Below are positions 54,300 through 63,703 of a stretch of 64,000 nucleotides of DNA, piece after piece. Numbering within the stretch: the first letter of the stretch is position 1; the number at the start of each line of letters is the position of its first letter. The DNA is from Scybalousia_A sp052170555 (lineage in GTDB: Bacteria > Bacteroidota > Bacteroidia > Bacteroidales > P3): the NCBI GenBank assembly GCA_052170555.1, contig JBQNAI010000004.1, forward strand, positions 124,001 through 188,000, read 5' to 3'. The notes under the pieces are model-generated. The model made no database searches, had not been told where the DNA came from, and saw only the letters and a list, made by a program, of their open reading frames with translations. The position numbers and the translations under genes are program-made.

Positions 54300-55418
54300 A
54301 TGGAAATAAATAAAAATAATAGACCTGTCAAAATAGGGATTTCACAAGGAGATATAAATGGAATCGGGTATGAGGTTATGCTTAAATGTTTTTCTGACAA
54401 TAGGATGATGGAGTTATGTACTCCCATACTATATGGTTCCAGTAAAATATTATCTTATCACAAGAAATTGATAGGTGCAAATGATTTTTCTTTTGTTAAT
54501 ATTAGAAGTTCTGAACAATCGGAAAAAAGTAAATTCAATGTATTGAATATTATTCAAGAAGAGGTGAAAATAGATATAGGTCAGCCAACAGAAATAGGAG
54601 GAAGACTTGCAGCTTTTTCATTAGATAAAACCTGTGATGATGTTATATCCGGTACATTGGATGCCATAGTAACAAATCCTATAAATAAAAAAGCAATTCA
54701 AAGTCAGACTTTTAATTTCCCGGGACATACAGAATATTTGACTAAAAAATTTAGGGCAAAAGATTCGTTGATGATAATGACTTGTAGAAATATTCACATA
54801 GGTATTATGACTAATCATTTGCCGTTGAGAGAGATTCCTAACGTTGTTACACAAGATTTGATAATGCGAAAGTTGCGTGTAATGGATTTATCATTGAGAA
54901 GAGATTTTGGTATTCGTATGCCGAAAATTGCAGTACTTGCGTTGAATCCTCATGCAGGAGATAGAGGACTTATTGGCAATGAGGATGATAATATCGTTGC
55001 TCCTGCTATCAAACAAGCTTTTGATGAAGGTATCTTGGCTTTTGGACCTTACCCTTCTGATGGTTTTTTTGGCAATGGTTCAATGAACGATTTTGACGGT
55101 GTGATGGCACTCTATCATGATCAAGGATTGATACCGTTTAAATTGATGTCTTTTACAGAGGGAGTGAATTTTACAGCAGGACTGCCTTATGTAAGAACAT
55201 CACCTGCACATGGCACTGCATACGAAATAGCAGGGAAAAATATAGCATCAGCACAGAGTTTTCGCAATGCGGTATATTTGGCAGTAGACATAATTCGCAA
55301 CAGAAGAGAGTATGATTCTTTGAAAGCAAATCCTCTAAAAAAAGCATGTAGAGAACATATTGTGGATGAAGATATAATTGAAGAAATGACAAATCACGAA
55401 GAAATAGATGTTTTTTAG
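54300..55418 (+). CDS. pdxA: 4-hydroxythreonine-4-phosphate dehydrogenase
   Basis: This is an NAD-dependent enzyme of pyridoxal phosphate synthesis (DXP-dependent route). The 372 residues begin VKIGISQGDINGIGYEV, with the substrate region TNPINKKAIQSQ, the metal histidines in FPGHTEYL and ALYHDQGLIPFK, and TSPAHGTAYEIAGK near the end. Length is slightly above E. coli PdxA, as usual in Bacteroidota. It lies 106 bases after the aminopeptidase gene. Other pdx genes are not in the window. Confidence 0.95.
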   Translation: MEINKNNRPVKIGISQGDINGIGYEVMLKCFSDNRMMELCTPILYGSSKILSYHKKLIGANDFSFVNIRSSEQSEKSKFNVLNIIQEEVKIDIGQPTEIGGRLAAFSLDKTCDDVISGTLDAIVTNPINKKAIQSQTFNFPGHTEYLTKKFRAKDSLMIMTCRNIHIGIMTNHLPLREIPNVVTQDLIMRKLRVMDLSLRRDFGIRMPKIAVLALNPHAGDRGLIGNEDDNIVAPAIKQAFDEGILAFGPYPSDGFFGNGSMNDFDGVMALYHDQGLIPFKLMSFTEGVNFTAGLPYVRTSPAHGTAYEIAGKNIASAQSFRNAVYLAVDIIRNRREYDSLKANPLKKACREHIVDEDIIEEMTNHEEIDVF

Positions 55419-55555
55419 TATGGGGATTGACTGAGTGAAGCAAATAAGATTGGAATAAATAGAAATATATATTAGATTATAATATATGTAGATATTTATT
55501 GTAACGTGATAAGATGTTATAACAATCATAGTCTGATTTTTTTTAGATATATTAG

Positions 55556-57628
55556 ATGAATAACGAAAATAAATCTTTTAAAGAAGATATCCTTTCTGTT
55601 GAAACTGAAATTAAGAATTTACGATTGCAAGTAGAAAAATGCAATTATGAATATTATGTTCTAGATCAACCCTCTATGACTGACATTGAGTTTGATTGTC
55701 TATTTAAGCAATTAGATTGTTTGGAGAAAAAGTATCCTCAATTTTATGATTCTATGTCACCTACTCAACGTGTCGGAGGAGATATAAACAAAGAGTTTAA
55801 GCAGGTCGCTCATCGCTATCCTATGCTTTCTCTTTCTAATACTTATTCTCGTGAAGAAATAACGGAATTTGTAAATAGAGCACAACAAACATTAGGTATT
55901 GGAGATTTGGAGTGGGTATGCGAATTGAAATACGATGGACTTGCCATAAGTCTATTGTATGAAAAGGGAAGGCTTGTTCGTGCCGTAACACGTGGTAATG
56001 GAGAGGTAGGAGATGATGTTACTTCCAATATAAAAACTATTAAATCAATACCTTTACACTTACAGGGTGAGAATTATGCCAATAACTTTGAAATTCGTGG
56101 AGAAATAGTCTTCCCTCATGAGGCTTTCGAAGAGTTTAATAGAAAAAGAATTGAAAATGGTGAAGAGCCGTTTGCAAATGAAAGAAATGCAGCCTCGGGT
56201 AGCTTGAAACTTCAGGACTCTTCGTTGGTTGCTCAAAGGAAACTTGATTGCTATTTATATTATTTGATAGGTGAAGATGTGAAAGAAGATACACATGCTA
56301 AAAGATTGGAAGCAGCAAGGAGATGGGGATTTAAAATAGAGAAATATTATTCTGTTGTCCGTGGTATTGATGGAATTATGGAGTTTATTAATCACTGGGA
56401 AAAAGAACGCTATAATCTTCCATTTGCAACAGATGGAGTTGTTATTAAATTAAACGTTATAAAATATTGGAGTCAATTAGGTTACACTGCTAAAAGTCCT
56501 CGTTGGGCAACAGCTTTCAAATTCAAAGCGGCACAAGCTCAGAGCAAACTTATAAAAGTGGAATACCAAGTGGGTAGAACAGGTATTATTACTCCAGTTG
56601 CCAATTTTGAACCCGTATGGTTAGGTGGCACATGGGTAAAAAGAGCAACTTTGAATAATGAACAGTGGATGGAGAAGTTAGACTTGTGTGATGGAGATAC
56701 TCTTATAATAGAAAAAGGAGGAGAGATAATTCCTAAAATAGTTGAGTGTGAGCATGATAAATTGAAGCAGAGAGAAGGAAAATTAGAGAGAATAGTGTTT
56801 AGAGACACTTGTCCAGAATGTGGAGAGAAATTAGTAAAAGAAGAAGAGCAGAGTGGTTGGTATTGTCCAAATTATAATCATTGTTTTCCACAAATATTAG
56901 GAAGATTTCAACATTTCATTTCTAAAAAGGCTATGAATATTGAATCTTTAGGTGGAGAAAAAATACGCTATTTACTTAATGATAAGAAAATTACAGATTT
57001 TATTTCACTTTATACTTTAACTGAAAAACAAATTGTAGGGCTATATCAAATAGATGACAATCACAAATTATCCATTCAAGAAAAGGGTGCTTACAACATC
57101 ATAAATGCAATAGAAAAATCAAAAGAAATTCCATTTGAAAGAGTGCTTTATGCTTTGGGTATTAGGTATATAGGAGAAGTTACTGCAAAAACTTTAGCAA
57201 AGTATTTTCTTAATATTGAAAATCTAAAAAATGCTACTTTAGAAGAATTACAAGACGTTCAAGATATAGGACAGACAACTGCGAAAAGTGTGTTTGAATA
57301 TCTACATAACGAAGAGAATCTGAAACAGATAGAAAAATTGAAAGATTTAGGATTGAAATTTGAGATTGATACGCAAGAAATTAAAAACATATTAGATGGT
57401 AAATCATTTGTTGTAAGCGGTACATTTACTAAGTTTTCACGCGAAGAATTGAAAAAAGCAATTGAAAATAATGGAGGAAAGAATGTGAGTTCAATATCTA
57501 CTAAAACAGATTTTTTGATAGCAGGACAGAATATGGGACCTGAAAAAAAGAAAAAAGCTCAGATGCTTCAAATTAACATAATTAATGAAGATGAGTTTAT
57601 TGAGATGATAACTAAATCTAATAGTTGA
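55556..57628 (+). CDS. ligA: NAD-dependent DNA ligase
   Basis: This enzyme seals nicks in DNA with NAD as cofactor. The 690 residues show domain Ia with NYEYYVLDQPSMTD, the adenylation site CELKYDGLAISLLYE (lysine of KxDG), RGEIVFPHEAF, the OB-fold, the Cys4 zinc finger (CPECGEKL...CPN....C), helix-hairpin-helix repeats (VLYALGIRYIGEVTAKTLA, LQDVQDIGQTTAKS) and a C-terminal BRCT domain (GKSFVVSGTFTKFSREELK). All motifs are intact. Confidence 0.97.
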   Translation: MNNENKSFKEDILSVETEIKNLRLQVEKCNYEYYVLDQPSMTDIEFDCLFKQLDCLEKKYPQFYDSMSPTQRVGGDINKEFKQVAHRYPMLSLSNTYSREEITEFVNRAQQTLGIGDLEWVCELKYDGLAISLLYEKGRLVRAVTRGNGEVGDDVTSNIKTIKSIPLHLQGENYANNFEIRGEIVFPHEAFEEFNRKRIENGEEPFANERNAASGSLKLQDSSLVAQRKLDCYLYYLIGEDVKEDTHAKRLEAARRWGFKIEKYYSVVRGIDGIMEFINHWEKERYNLPFATDGVVIKLNVIKYWSQLGYTAKSPRWATAFKFKAAQAQSKLIKVEYQVGRTGIITPVANFEPVWLGGTWVKRATLNNEQWMEKLDLCDGDTLIIEKGGEIIPKIVECEHDKLKQREGKLERIVFRDTCPECGEKLVKEEEQSGWYCPNYNHCFPQILGRFQHFISKKAMNIESLGGEKIRYLLNDKKITDFISLYTLTEKQIVGLYQIDDNHKLSIQEKGAYNIINAIEKSKEIPFERVLYALGIRYIGEVTAKTLAKYFLNIENLKNATLEELQDVQDIGQTTAKSVFEYLHNEENLKQIEKLKDLGLKFEIDTQEIKNILDGKSFVVSGTFTKFSREELKKAIENNGGKNVSSISTKTDFLIAGQNMGPEKKKKAQMLQINIINEDEFIEMITKSNS

Positions 57629-57692
57629 TTAGTAGAAATTGAAATTACAAAAAGAATATTATTTTTTAAACGAAATATTTTCAATATAATAT

Positions 57693-58976
57693 ATGCCTTC
57701 AATAGCATTTCATACATTAGGGTGTAAATTGAATTTTGCTGAAAGTTCTCATTTATTGCGTTTATTTAAACAGAGAGGATTTGAAGAGAGGTCTTTTCAT
57801 GAAATAGCTGATATTTATGTTGTTAATACATGTACTGTGACTGCCGTAGCTGAAAAGAAATGTAGAGCGGCTATCAGACAAGCAAACAAACTCAACCCTA
57901 ATGCTATGATAGCAGTAATAGGCTGTTTTTCCCAAGTCAATGCAAAAGAAATAGAGAAAATCAAAGGAGTGGATATCATCTTAGGGAATGATGATAAAAA
58001 TCAATTATTAGAAAAAGTAGATTTATGTCTAAAAAATAAAAATGTAATTAATAAAGTAGTTGATATAAGTCGTGTAAAAACCTTTGCTCCAAGTATTTCT
58101 TTTGAAGATAGAACGCGAGGTTTTTTGAAAGTTCAAGATGGATGTGATTACTTTTGTACGTATTGTGAAATACCTTTTGCAAGGGGTCGTTCGCGATCTT
58201 GTTCTGTTGATGATGCTGTTAGTTATGCAAAAATACTAGAAAACGAAGATAAAAAAGAAATAGTTCTAACGGGAGTTAATATTGGAGATTTTGGACGAGG
58301 GACAAAAGAAAATTTTTTGGATTTAATACGTGCATTAGATAGTCGTACAAAAGTACCAAGATATAGAATATCAAGCATTGAGCCGGATTTATTGAGCAAG
58401 GAAATAATAGACTTTTGCGTATCTTCAAGAGCTTTTCTCCCACATTTTCATATACCATTGCAATCTGGTAGCAATCTTGTCTTAAAAGCAATGAATAGAC
58501 ATTATGATAGGGAAATGTTTGCAGATAAAGTTTTTTATATCAAATCTGTTATGCCTAACTCTTTTATTGCTTGCGATGTTTTAGCCGGATTCAATTATGA
58601 AACAGAAGCTGAATTCCAATCTTGTTACGAATTTCTTGCTTCTCTTCCTATTGCTTTTATACATGTATTTACTTACTCTAATAGACCAGATACAAAAGCA
58701 AAGAAGATGGGAGGGGAGGTACCTATTAATGTTCGTAAGCAGAGAAGTGATTTACTACAAATCCTAAGTGAAAAAAAGAAAAGGGAATTTTATGAGAAAA
58801 ATGTAGGATATGAGGGGAAAATTTTGTGGGAAGAAGCCGAGAAAAATGGTAAAATGTACGGATTTTCAGATAATTATCTCCGGTGTGTAAAAGATTACGA
58901 TAAAAAGTATATTAATGAAATAAGTACTCATAGGTTAGAAAAACTTAACTCCTCTACGGAATTGTTTTATCTATAA
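57693..58976 (+). CDS. mtaB: tRNA t6A37 methylthiotransferase MtaB
   Basis: This radical-SAM enzyme adds a methylthio group to t6A37 of tRNAs decoding ANN codons. The 427 residues hold an N-terminal UPF0004 domain with three cysteines (TLGCKLN, NTCTVTA, VIGCFSQ), the radical-SAM site CDYFCTYCEIPFARGRSRS (CxxxCxxC) and a C-terminal TRAM domain (about 365-420). The opening TLGCKLNFAES fits MtaB rather than MiaB or RimO. It is 64 bases after ligA. Confidence 0.94.
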   Translation: MPSIAFHTLGCKLNFAESSHLLRLFKQRGFEERSFHEIADIYVVNTCTVTAVAEKKCRAAIRQANKLNPNAMIAVIGCFSQVNAKEIEKIKGVDIILGNDDKNQLLEKVDLCLKNKNVINKVVDISRVKTFAPSISFEDRTRGFLKVQDGCDYFCTYCEIPFARGRSRSCSVDDAVSYAKILENEDKKEIVLTGVNIGDFGRGTKENFLDLIRALDSRTKVPRYRISSIEPDLLSKEIIDFCVSSRAFLPHFHIPLQSGSNLVLKAMNRHYDREMFADKVFYIKSVMPNSFIACDVLAGFNYETEAEFQSCYEFLASLPIAFIHVFTYSNRPDTKAKKMGGEVPINVRKQRSDLLQILSEKKKREFYEKNVGYEGKILWEEAEKNGKMYGFSDNYLRCVKDYDKKYINEISTHRLEKLNSSTELFYL

Positions 58977-59009
58977 TTTTTTTTGTTAGATTGAAAAATA
59001 TGTGCCAAT

Positions 59010-59100
59010 AATACGCCAGTAAGAGAAATTCTTTCTTGACATTGATGGTTTATTGTCTGACATTAATAATTTATTTCAAGTGATTAAGAAAATAATTTAT
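59010..59100. repeat. Decayed intergenic element between convergent genes
   Basis: Contains AAATTCTTTCTTGACATTGA and GTCTGACATTAATAA, family words, but without strong arms. It lies between the mtaB stop and the end of the aldolase gene. Confidence 0.5.
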
Positions 59101-59160
59101 TTTAAAATATTTTCGCTATTCGATAATAGCACCGCTAATTTGATATGTTATTGACAGTAT

Positions 59161-60191
59161 TTATGATAGAAGTATGTTTCTTAGTTCATCCATGTCTTCT
59201 TGCTTTGTTGCCCAAGAGGTAACAAAACGACAAACAAAATTATTTTTATCGTATGGAAAACAATGAGTAAATAGGACTTTTTGTTTCAAAATCTTTACCC
59301 TTTCATTGGGAATGATAACAAACTGTTGATTAGTAGGAGAAGGTAGATAAAAGGTAAAACCAACCATAGAAAGTATTTCTTTCAATTGTTTTGCCATTTG
59401 AATGGCGTGTTTAGAAATGTTAAAATACAGGTCATCACTAAAGAGAGTATCAAATTGGATACCTATCAATCGTCCTTTTGCCATCAAAGCTCCATGCCTT
59501 TTTATGATAGAAAAAAATGCTTTGGAGTATTATTATGTGTAAAAATAACAGCCTCTCCGCACAATGCACCACATTTGGTACCACCTATATAAAAACAATC
59601 GCAATGATTGGAGAGCCACGGCAAATCAAAGTCACACTCATCACTCATCAAACCGTAACCCAACCTTGCTCCATCTATAAAAAGCGGTAAATCATATTGT
59701 TGGCAGATATTATAAATACTCTCAATCTCATTTTTGTAATAAATTGTTCCAAACTCGGTGGGAAAAGTTATATATAACATCCCAGGATATACCATATGCT
59801 CTTTACTTTCATCATTATGAAATATTTGTAAATAATTTACCAATTCTTCAACCTGGATTTTACCTTCATAAGAAGGCAAAGTGATAACTTTGTGTCCGAA
59901 AGCTTCAATAGCACCTGCCTCATGAATGTTGATATGTCCTTGTTCAGAAGATAAAACACCCTCATAACTATTTAATATTCCGTCTATAATGGTAGAATTT
60001 GTTTGAGTACCACCACTAAGAAAAAATATATCCAAATCATCTTTTTTACAGATTTGTTTTATCTTACCTTTTGCACTCTCACTCCACTGATCAAAACCAT
60101 AGGTTAAAGATGGAATATTATTTGTTTTTATGAGATTGTCAAGAATATAAGGGTGTAATCCGTTATTGTAATCGCACTCAAAATTAAGCAT
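59161..60191 (-). pseudogene. Low-specificity threonine aldolase-like gene, frameshifted
   Basis: This PLP enzyme family cleaves threonine or related beta-hydroxy amino acids. The first part (60191-59502) has SGGTQTNSTIIDGIL, SSEQGHINIHEAGA, the aspartate in FIDGARLGYGL and the PLP lysine in YIGGTKCGALCGEA. At T7 on the coding strand (59517-59511) the zero frame runs into a stop at 59502. The -1 frame continues with SIIKRHGALMAKGRLIGIQF to 59161. Joined, it gives 343 residues, the normal family length, so only one base is at fault. It follows the radical-SAM gene by 10 bases. Either a recent mutation, slippage, or a base-count error. Confidence 0.78.
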
Positions 60192-60201
60192 AGTTTTTAT
60201 T

Positions 60202-61200
60202 TTATTTTATTTCGTAATTTAGTTTTGTTTTCAATGTAGAGTTTAGATTTTTTGAGAAGATACGTTTTAAAATACGAGAATAGAAATTATGTTTTTTCTG
60301 GTAGCCATGGTAAGTATCCGAATCAATTGAAAAATCATTCGCAAAAATTTCTTTTGCTGATATGTAAATGTATGTATAATCAAAAACTATACTTTGATTG
60401 TTAGTTTGTTTAGTCAGGTCTTCCTTATTGGGAGATATTACGGTTATGTTGCGTTGTTTAGATTCTTGTTTTAATTTGTTCACTGTTGTATCATAATTAT
60501 CAATCAATACTTGCCAAGAAAAATTATCGTACTTGCTTTCTCCTATCTTTTGAATAGGTCTTAATTGTAGAATATCAATAGAATAATTACCGAAAACATT
60601 AAAGAAATTTTGTAGTTCCAAACAATTATCTTCGTTAATTGTGTAATTGATTCTCAATTTAAAATTTTTAAACTCAGTTTTTAACTCTCTAACAAAAGAT
60701 AATACTTCTATAAATTTTTGATACGAGGCATTCTCCATTAATGTTTCGTATGTTTTTTGCTTAACTCCATGTAGAGAAATCGTAATTTCATTCAAACCGG
60801 CTTTGATATACTTTCTTAAATCTTCTTTTTTTAGTAGATTAGCGTTAGTTGTCATTGATATATAGGGTACACCATATTGTTTAGCAAGAATTATTATATC
60901 TGTTATATTGTGATATAGTGTCGGTTCTGCACCGCAACCTATTTGTAATTTGAGAGCATACGGGAAAAACTTTTTTGCTATTGCGTTTATCTCGTGTTGA
61001 GAGAGCTTACCGGTAAGTGCTTTACGTTTTTGTTCATCGGAAAAATAGCACATCTGACACCGTAGATTACACGCAAGAATGGGATCTAAGAAAACACCCA
61101 AATAACGCTTTTTTAAATGATGTAAAAACAATATACCTAAAAGTTTAATCCTAGAAGATTTGATTAAACGATTTATTTTCAAAAGATTGTAAATATTCAT
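60202..61200 (-). CDS. Radical SAM protein of unknown function
   Basis: This is a 332-residue protein. An N-terminal hydrophobic/basic segment (KLLGILFLHHLKKRYLGVFL) precedes the cluster site CNLRCQMCYF (CxxxCxxC). The barrel continues with QIGCGAEPTLYH, ISMTTNANLL and EITISLHGVKQKTYE. No SPASM-type cysteine cluster follows in the C-terminal part, which is short and basic. It may act at the membrane. The ATG overlaps the stop of the PAS gene by one base (TAATG), so they are coupled, and the aldolase gene follows 10 bases later. The substrate is unknown. Confidence 0.82.
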   Translation of the reverse strand: MNIYNLLKINRLIKSSRIKLLGILFLHHLKKRYLGVFLDPILACNLRCQMCYFSDEQKRKALTGKLSQHEINAIAKKFFPYALKLQIGCGAEPTLYHNITDIIILAKQYGVPYISMTTNANLLKKEDLRKYIKAGLNEITISLHGVKQKTYETLMENASYQKFIEVLSFVRELKTEFKNFKLRINYTINEDNCLELQNFFNVFGNYSIDILQLRPIQKIGESKYDNFSWQVLIDNYDTTVNKLKQESKQRNITVISPNKEDLTKQTNNQSIVFDYTYIYISAKEIFANDFSIDSDTYHGYQKKHNFYSRILKRIFSKNLNSTLKTKLNYEIK

Positions 61201-61556
61201 TAAGCTTGTTTTTCATCATCTCTATTGTAATGAGGCATATTTTCGGGAATAACTAATGATAACTCAACCAAACCTCCAAAATTTCCATCTTCTTTGAACC
61301 AAGGAGTTTGATATATCAATTTTTTTTGACCCTTTTTTGTAATGGTATAAACATTAGGAGTCTTAGAATCCACAATATGTTTAATAATTTGATTACTCTT
61401 TTCATTATGACAATGTTTTATATCCCTACCAACCACCGTCTTTGTTATATCTTTCAAATTCACTTTTTTAGAGTGAGTATTCATATCTATGAATACCCCT
61501 TTATCATCAGTAACAGTTATAGCTACTTCATTCAAACCATCAGCCCAAGCTTCCAT
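61200..61556 (-). CDS. Single PAS-domain protein
   Basis: This is a 118-residue protein forming one PAS domain: GLNEVAITVTDDKGVFIDMN opens it, followed by VGRDIKHCHNEKSNQIIKHI and GGLVELSLVIPENMP. The CHNEKS segment matches the CHPPKS-like turn found in PAS domains of the DUF438/hemerythrin type. It could sense a small molecule, redox state or haem, which is inference. No output domain is attached, so it must act through a partner, and the coupled radical-SAM protein is the obvious candidate. It is first in the operon; no standard promoter was seen. Confidence 0.75.
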   Translation of the reverse strand: MEAWADGLNEVAITVTDDKGVFIDMNTHSKKVNLKDITKTVVGRDIKHCHNEKSNQIIKHIVDSKTPNVYTITKKGQKKLIYQTPWFKEDGNFGGLVELSLVIPENMPHYNRDDEKQA

Positions 61557-61620
61557 AATAGAATTTTATATTATATATTTATACTTTTTTATATTGTTTT
61601 TTTATCTGTTATATCAAAAA

Positions 61621-61652
61621 ACTGGCGTACGCAAGACTTTACGCACGCCAGT
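61621..61652 (-). terminator. Terminator hairpin of the phosphotransacylase gene
   Basis: Arms ACTGGCGT (61621-61628) and ACGCCAGT (61645-61652) with an internal 16-base loop that can pair further (TACGC/GCGTA type). It lies 26 bases past the stop. Confidence 0.75.
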
Positions 61653-61678
61653 GCAATTAAGAACTAATAAGTTCCTTG

Positions 61679-62584
61679 TTATTTAGCGTTTAAAACCGCT
61701 AATGCAATAGAATAAGTTTTTGTATTCACAGAGTCGCCTCTTGAAGATAGGATACAAGGAACCTTTGCTCCCACAACCATAGCGGCAAGTTCTGCACCAG
61801 CAAATTTAGTTGCGGTCTTATAAAATACATTTCCTGGTTCAATAGTTGGCCATACCAAACAGTCTGCATCACCTGCAACCTCACTATTTAATTTTTTTAT
61901 TTTGGCAGATTCTTTATCTATGGCAACATCCATAGCCAAGGGACCATCAACTATAGCCCCCTTGATTTGTCCTCTTCTGTTCATAGCACTGATCAATGCA
62001 GCATCTACACAAGCAGGCATATTCTCAAGCATTTGTTCTGTTGCAGCAATCATTGCTACCTTTGGACATTCAATACCCAAAGAGTGAGCAATATTGATAA
62101 CATATCCGACAATTGCTTTCTTTTGTTTTAAATCAGGAGCAGGAATAACTGCCACATCGGAAGTTATCAACAATTTATGGTAAGCAGGTATCTCAAAAAC
62201 AGTAACATGTGAAAGGATAGGTTTACCAGCAGGCATCAAACCTCCTTCTTTCGCTAAAATAGCTCTCATATATTTATCTGTGGAACAAAGACCTTTCATT
62301 AAAATCTGACCTTTTCCTTCATTAATTAGAGCAACAGCAACTTTAGCTGCTTTTGTTTCGTCTGCTTCTTGAACAATTTCTTTGTATTTGTTTATATCTA
62401 TACCTTCCTTATTACAAGTTGCCTCTATTGTTGTTTTATCCCCTACAAGTATAACATCTACTATACCTTCGTCTATAGCCTTACTAGTCGCCCCTAATGT
62501 ATGGTTATCATTTGCATACGCAGCTACAAGAGTTTTTTTGCCTTTTACCTTAGCTGCTGCTATTATTTCTGTTAATTTTTGCAT
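61679..62584 (-). CDS. Phosphate butyryl/acetyltransferase (PTA/PTB family)
   Basis: This enzyme swaps CoA and phosphate on an acyl group (acyl-CoA plus phosphate to acyl phosphate). The 301 residues show GKKTLVAAYANDNHT, the KGLCSTDKYMRAIL region, DGPLAMDVAIDKESA and the closing VGAKVPCILSSRGDSVNTK. Size and the ending fit Ptb rather than the longer Pta. A kinase (buk or ackA) usually adjoins but is not present here. With the acyl-CoA dehydrogenase and Etf genes it would fit butyrate or branched-chain fatty acid formation, which is inference. Confidence 0.88.
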   Translation of the reverse strand: MQKLTEIIAAAKVKGKKTLVAAYANDNHTLGATSKAIDEGIVDVILVGDKTTIEATCNKEGIDINKYKEIVQEADETKAAKVAVALINEGKGQILMKGLCSTDKYMRAILAKEGGLMPAGKPILSHVTVFEIPAYHKLLITSDVAVIPAPDLKQKKAIVGYVINIAHSLGIECPKVAMIAATEQMLENMPACVDAALISAMNRRGQIKGAIVDGPLAMDVAIDKESAKIKKLNSEVAGDADCLVWPTIEPGNVFYKTATKFAGAELAAMVVGAKVPCILSSRGDSVNTKTYSIALAVLNAK

Positions 62585-62622
62585 TTTTTTATATTTTATT
62601 TAAATGGTTTTGAAATGAAATG

Positions 62623-62652
62623 CAAAAATACTTAATTTTACTAATACGGCAA
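62623..62652 (-). promoter_or_regulatory. Bacteroidota-type promoter for the phosphotransacylase gene
   Basis: Minus strand TTG (62652-62650), a 19-base spacer and TATTTTTG (62630-62623). It sits back to back with TAATTTTG (62666-62673) for the GNAT gene on the plus strand. Confidence 0.6.
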
Positions 62653-62665
62653 AATAAAAAAGTAC

Positions 62666-62673
62666 TAATTTTG
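62666..62673 (+). promoter_or_regulatory. -7 box of the GNAT gene
   Basis: TAATTTTG, 23 bases before the ATG at 62697; no clear upstream TTTG. Confidence 0.45.
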
Positions 62674-62696
62674 CAAAAAATCTTGGGGTGAAGACA

Positions 62697-63230
62697 ATGG
62701 AAAAAATAATATTAAGAGCAATAGAATTGAAAGATTGCGACACTATATATAAATATGAAAATGATACTCAGAGCTGGAATGATGGAATTAGTACAAGATT
62801 TTATTCTAAATATGCTATTGAACAATATGTACTGACTACACAAAATGAAGATATAACCAAAACCGAACAGTGTCGTTTAATGATTGATGTAGTAGTAGCG
62901 AATGTAAGAAAAACTGTTGGTTGTGTTGATTTGTATGATATAGATTTTAGACACTCCAAGGCAGGTATCGGTATTTATATAGATAGTATGTATAGGGGAC
63001 ATAGCTATGCAACAAAAACATTAATAGAATTAGAAAAATACGCTTTTAATGTATTAAATATTCATCAATTATATGCTTTTGTCAGTATAAAAAACACTAT
63101 TAGCCGGCATTTATTTATAAAAAACAATTACAAACATACATCCACTCTTACTGATTGGCTGAAAATCAATGGCATATACTTTGATGTGGCAGTTTACCAA
63201 AAGAATAATGGTAAATTGGAGAGTAAATGA
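62697..63230 (+). CDS. GNAT family N-acetyltransferase (RimJ/SpeG-like)
   Basis: This is a 177-residue acetyl-CoA-dependent transferase from the ATG at 62697; an in-frame GTG three codons earlier is possible. ILRAIELKDCDTIYKYEND opens the domain, motif A reads GIGIYIDSMYRGHSYATKTL, and the later LNIHQLYAFVSIKNTISRHLF is the typical asparagine-containing helix before the final strand. It fits the RimJ/RimL or SpeG-like branch acting on protein N-termini or polyamines; the substrate is open. Divergent from the phosphotransacylase gene. Confidence 0.85.
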   Translation: MEKIILRAIELKDCDTIYKYENDTQSWNDGISTRFYSKYAIEQYVLTTQNEDITKTEQCRLMIDVVVANVRKTVGCVDLYDIDFRHSKAGIGIYIDSMYRGHSYATKTLIELEKYAFNVLNIHQLYAFVSIKNTISRHLFIKNNYKHTSTLTDWLKINGIYFDVAVYQKNNGKLESK

Positions 63231-63281
63231 TAGTAAACATGTTGAGATGCTCCATTTTTTTATTTTATAATGATTTTCTTT

Positions 63282-63315
63282 TTTGCATCATTATGATTTT
63301 TTTTGTTTAATTTTG
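63282..63315 (+). promoter_or_regulatory. Possible promoter of the SMR gene
   Basis: TTTG (63282-63285), a 22-base spacer (slightly long) and TAATTTTG (63308-63315). Confidence 0.5.
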
Positions 63316-63373
63316 CAAGAGAAAAAGCAGATATACAATACAAAAGAGTATAGCTAAAATTTTATTTTTTATT

Positions 63374-63703
63374 ATGGCTTATTTATTTCTTGCACTTGCA
63401 ATTATTTTAGAAACAGCGGGGACTGTATTTATGAAACTTTCTGATGGATTCACAAAACCGCTACATGTAATTGGGACCTGTATTACTTACATTGCCTGTT
63501 TTTATTTTCTCTCATTGTCATTGAAAACAATACCATTAGGAATTGCTTATGCCGTATGGGCTGGACTTGGAGTTGTACTGGGTAACATTATTGCTGTAGT
63601 GTTTTTCAAGCAGCAATTTGACTTGGCAGCAGGTATCGGTATCACACTAATAGTTATGGGAGTTGTTACGATCAATCTCTTTTCAGTAGCATCTGCACAT
63701 TGA
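63374..63703 (+). CDS. Small multidrug resistance (SMR) transporter
   Basis: This is a 109-residue protein with four transmembrane helices. The glutamate in LALAIILETAGTVFMKLSDGF is the proton and substrate site of SMR pumps. IPLGIAYAVWAGLGVVLGN in the third helix carries the signature AYAVWAG. It works as an antiparallel dimer at the inner membrane and exports cationic compounds or guanidinium-type metabolites in exchange for protons. No paired second SMR gene adjoins. Confidence 0.93.
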   Translation: MAYLFLALAIILETAGTVFMKLSDGFTKPLHVIGTCITYIACFYFLSLSLKTIPLGIAYAVWAGLGVVLGNIIAVVFFKQQFDLAAGIGITLIVMGVVTINLFSVASAH

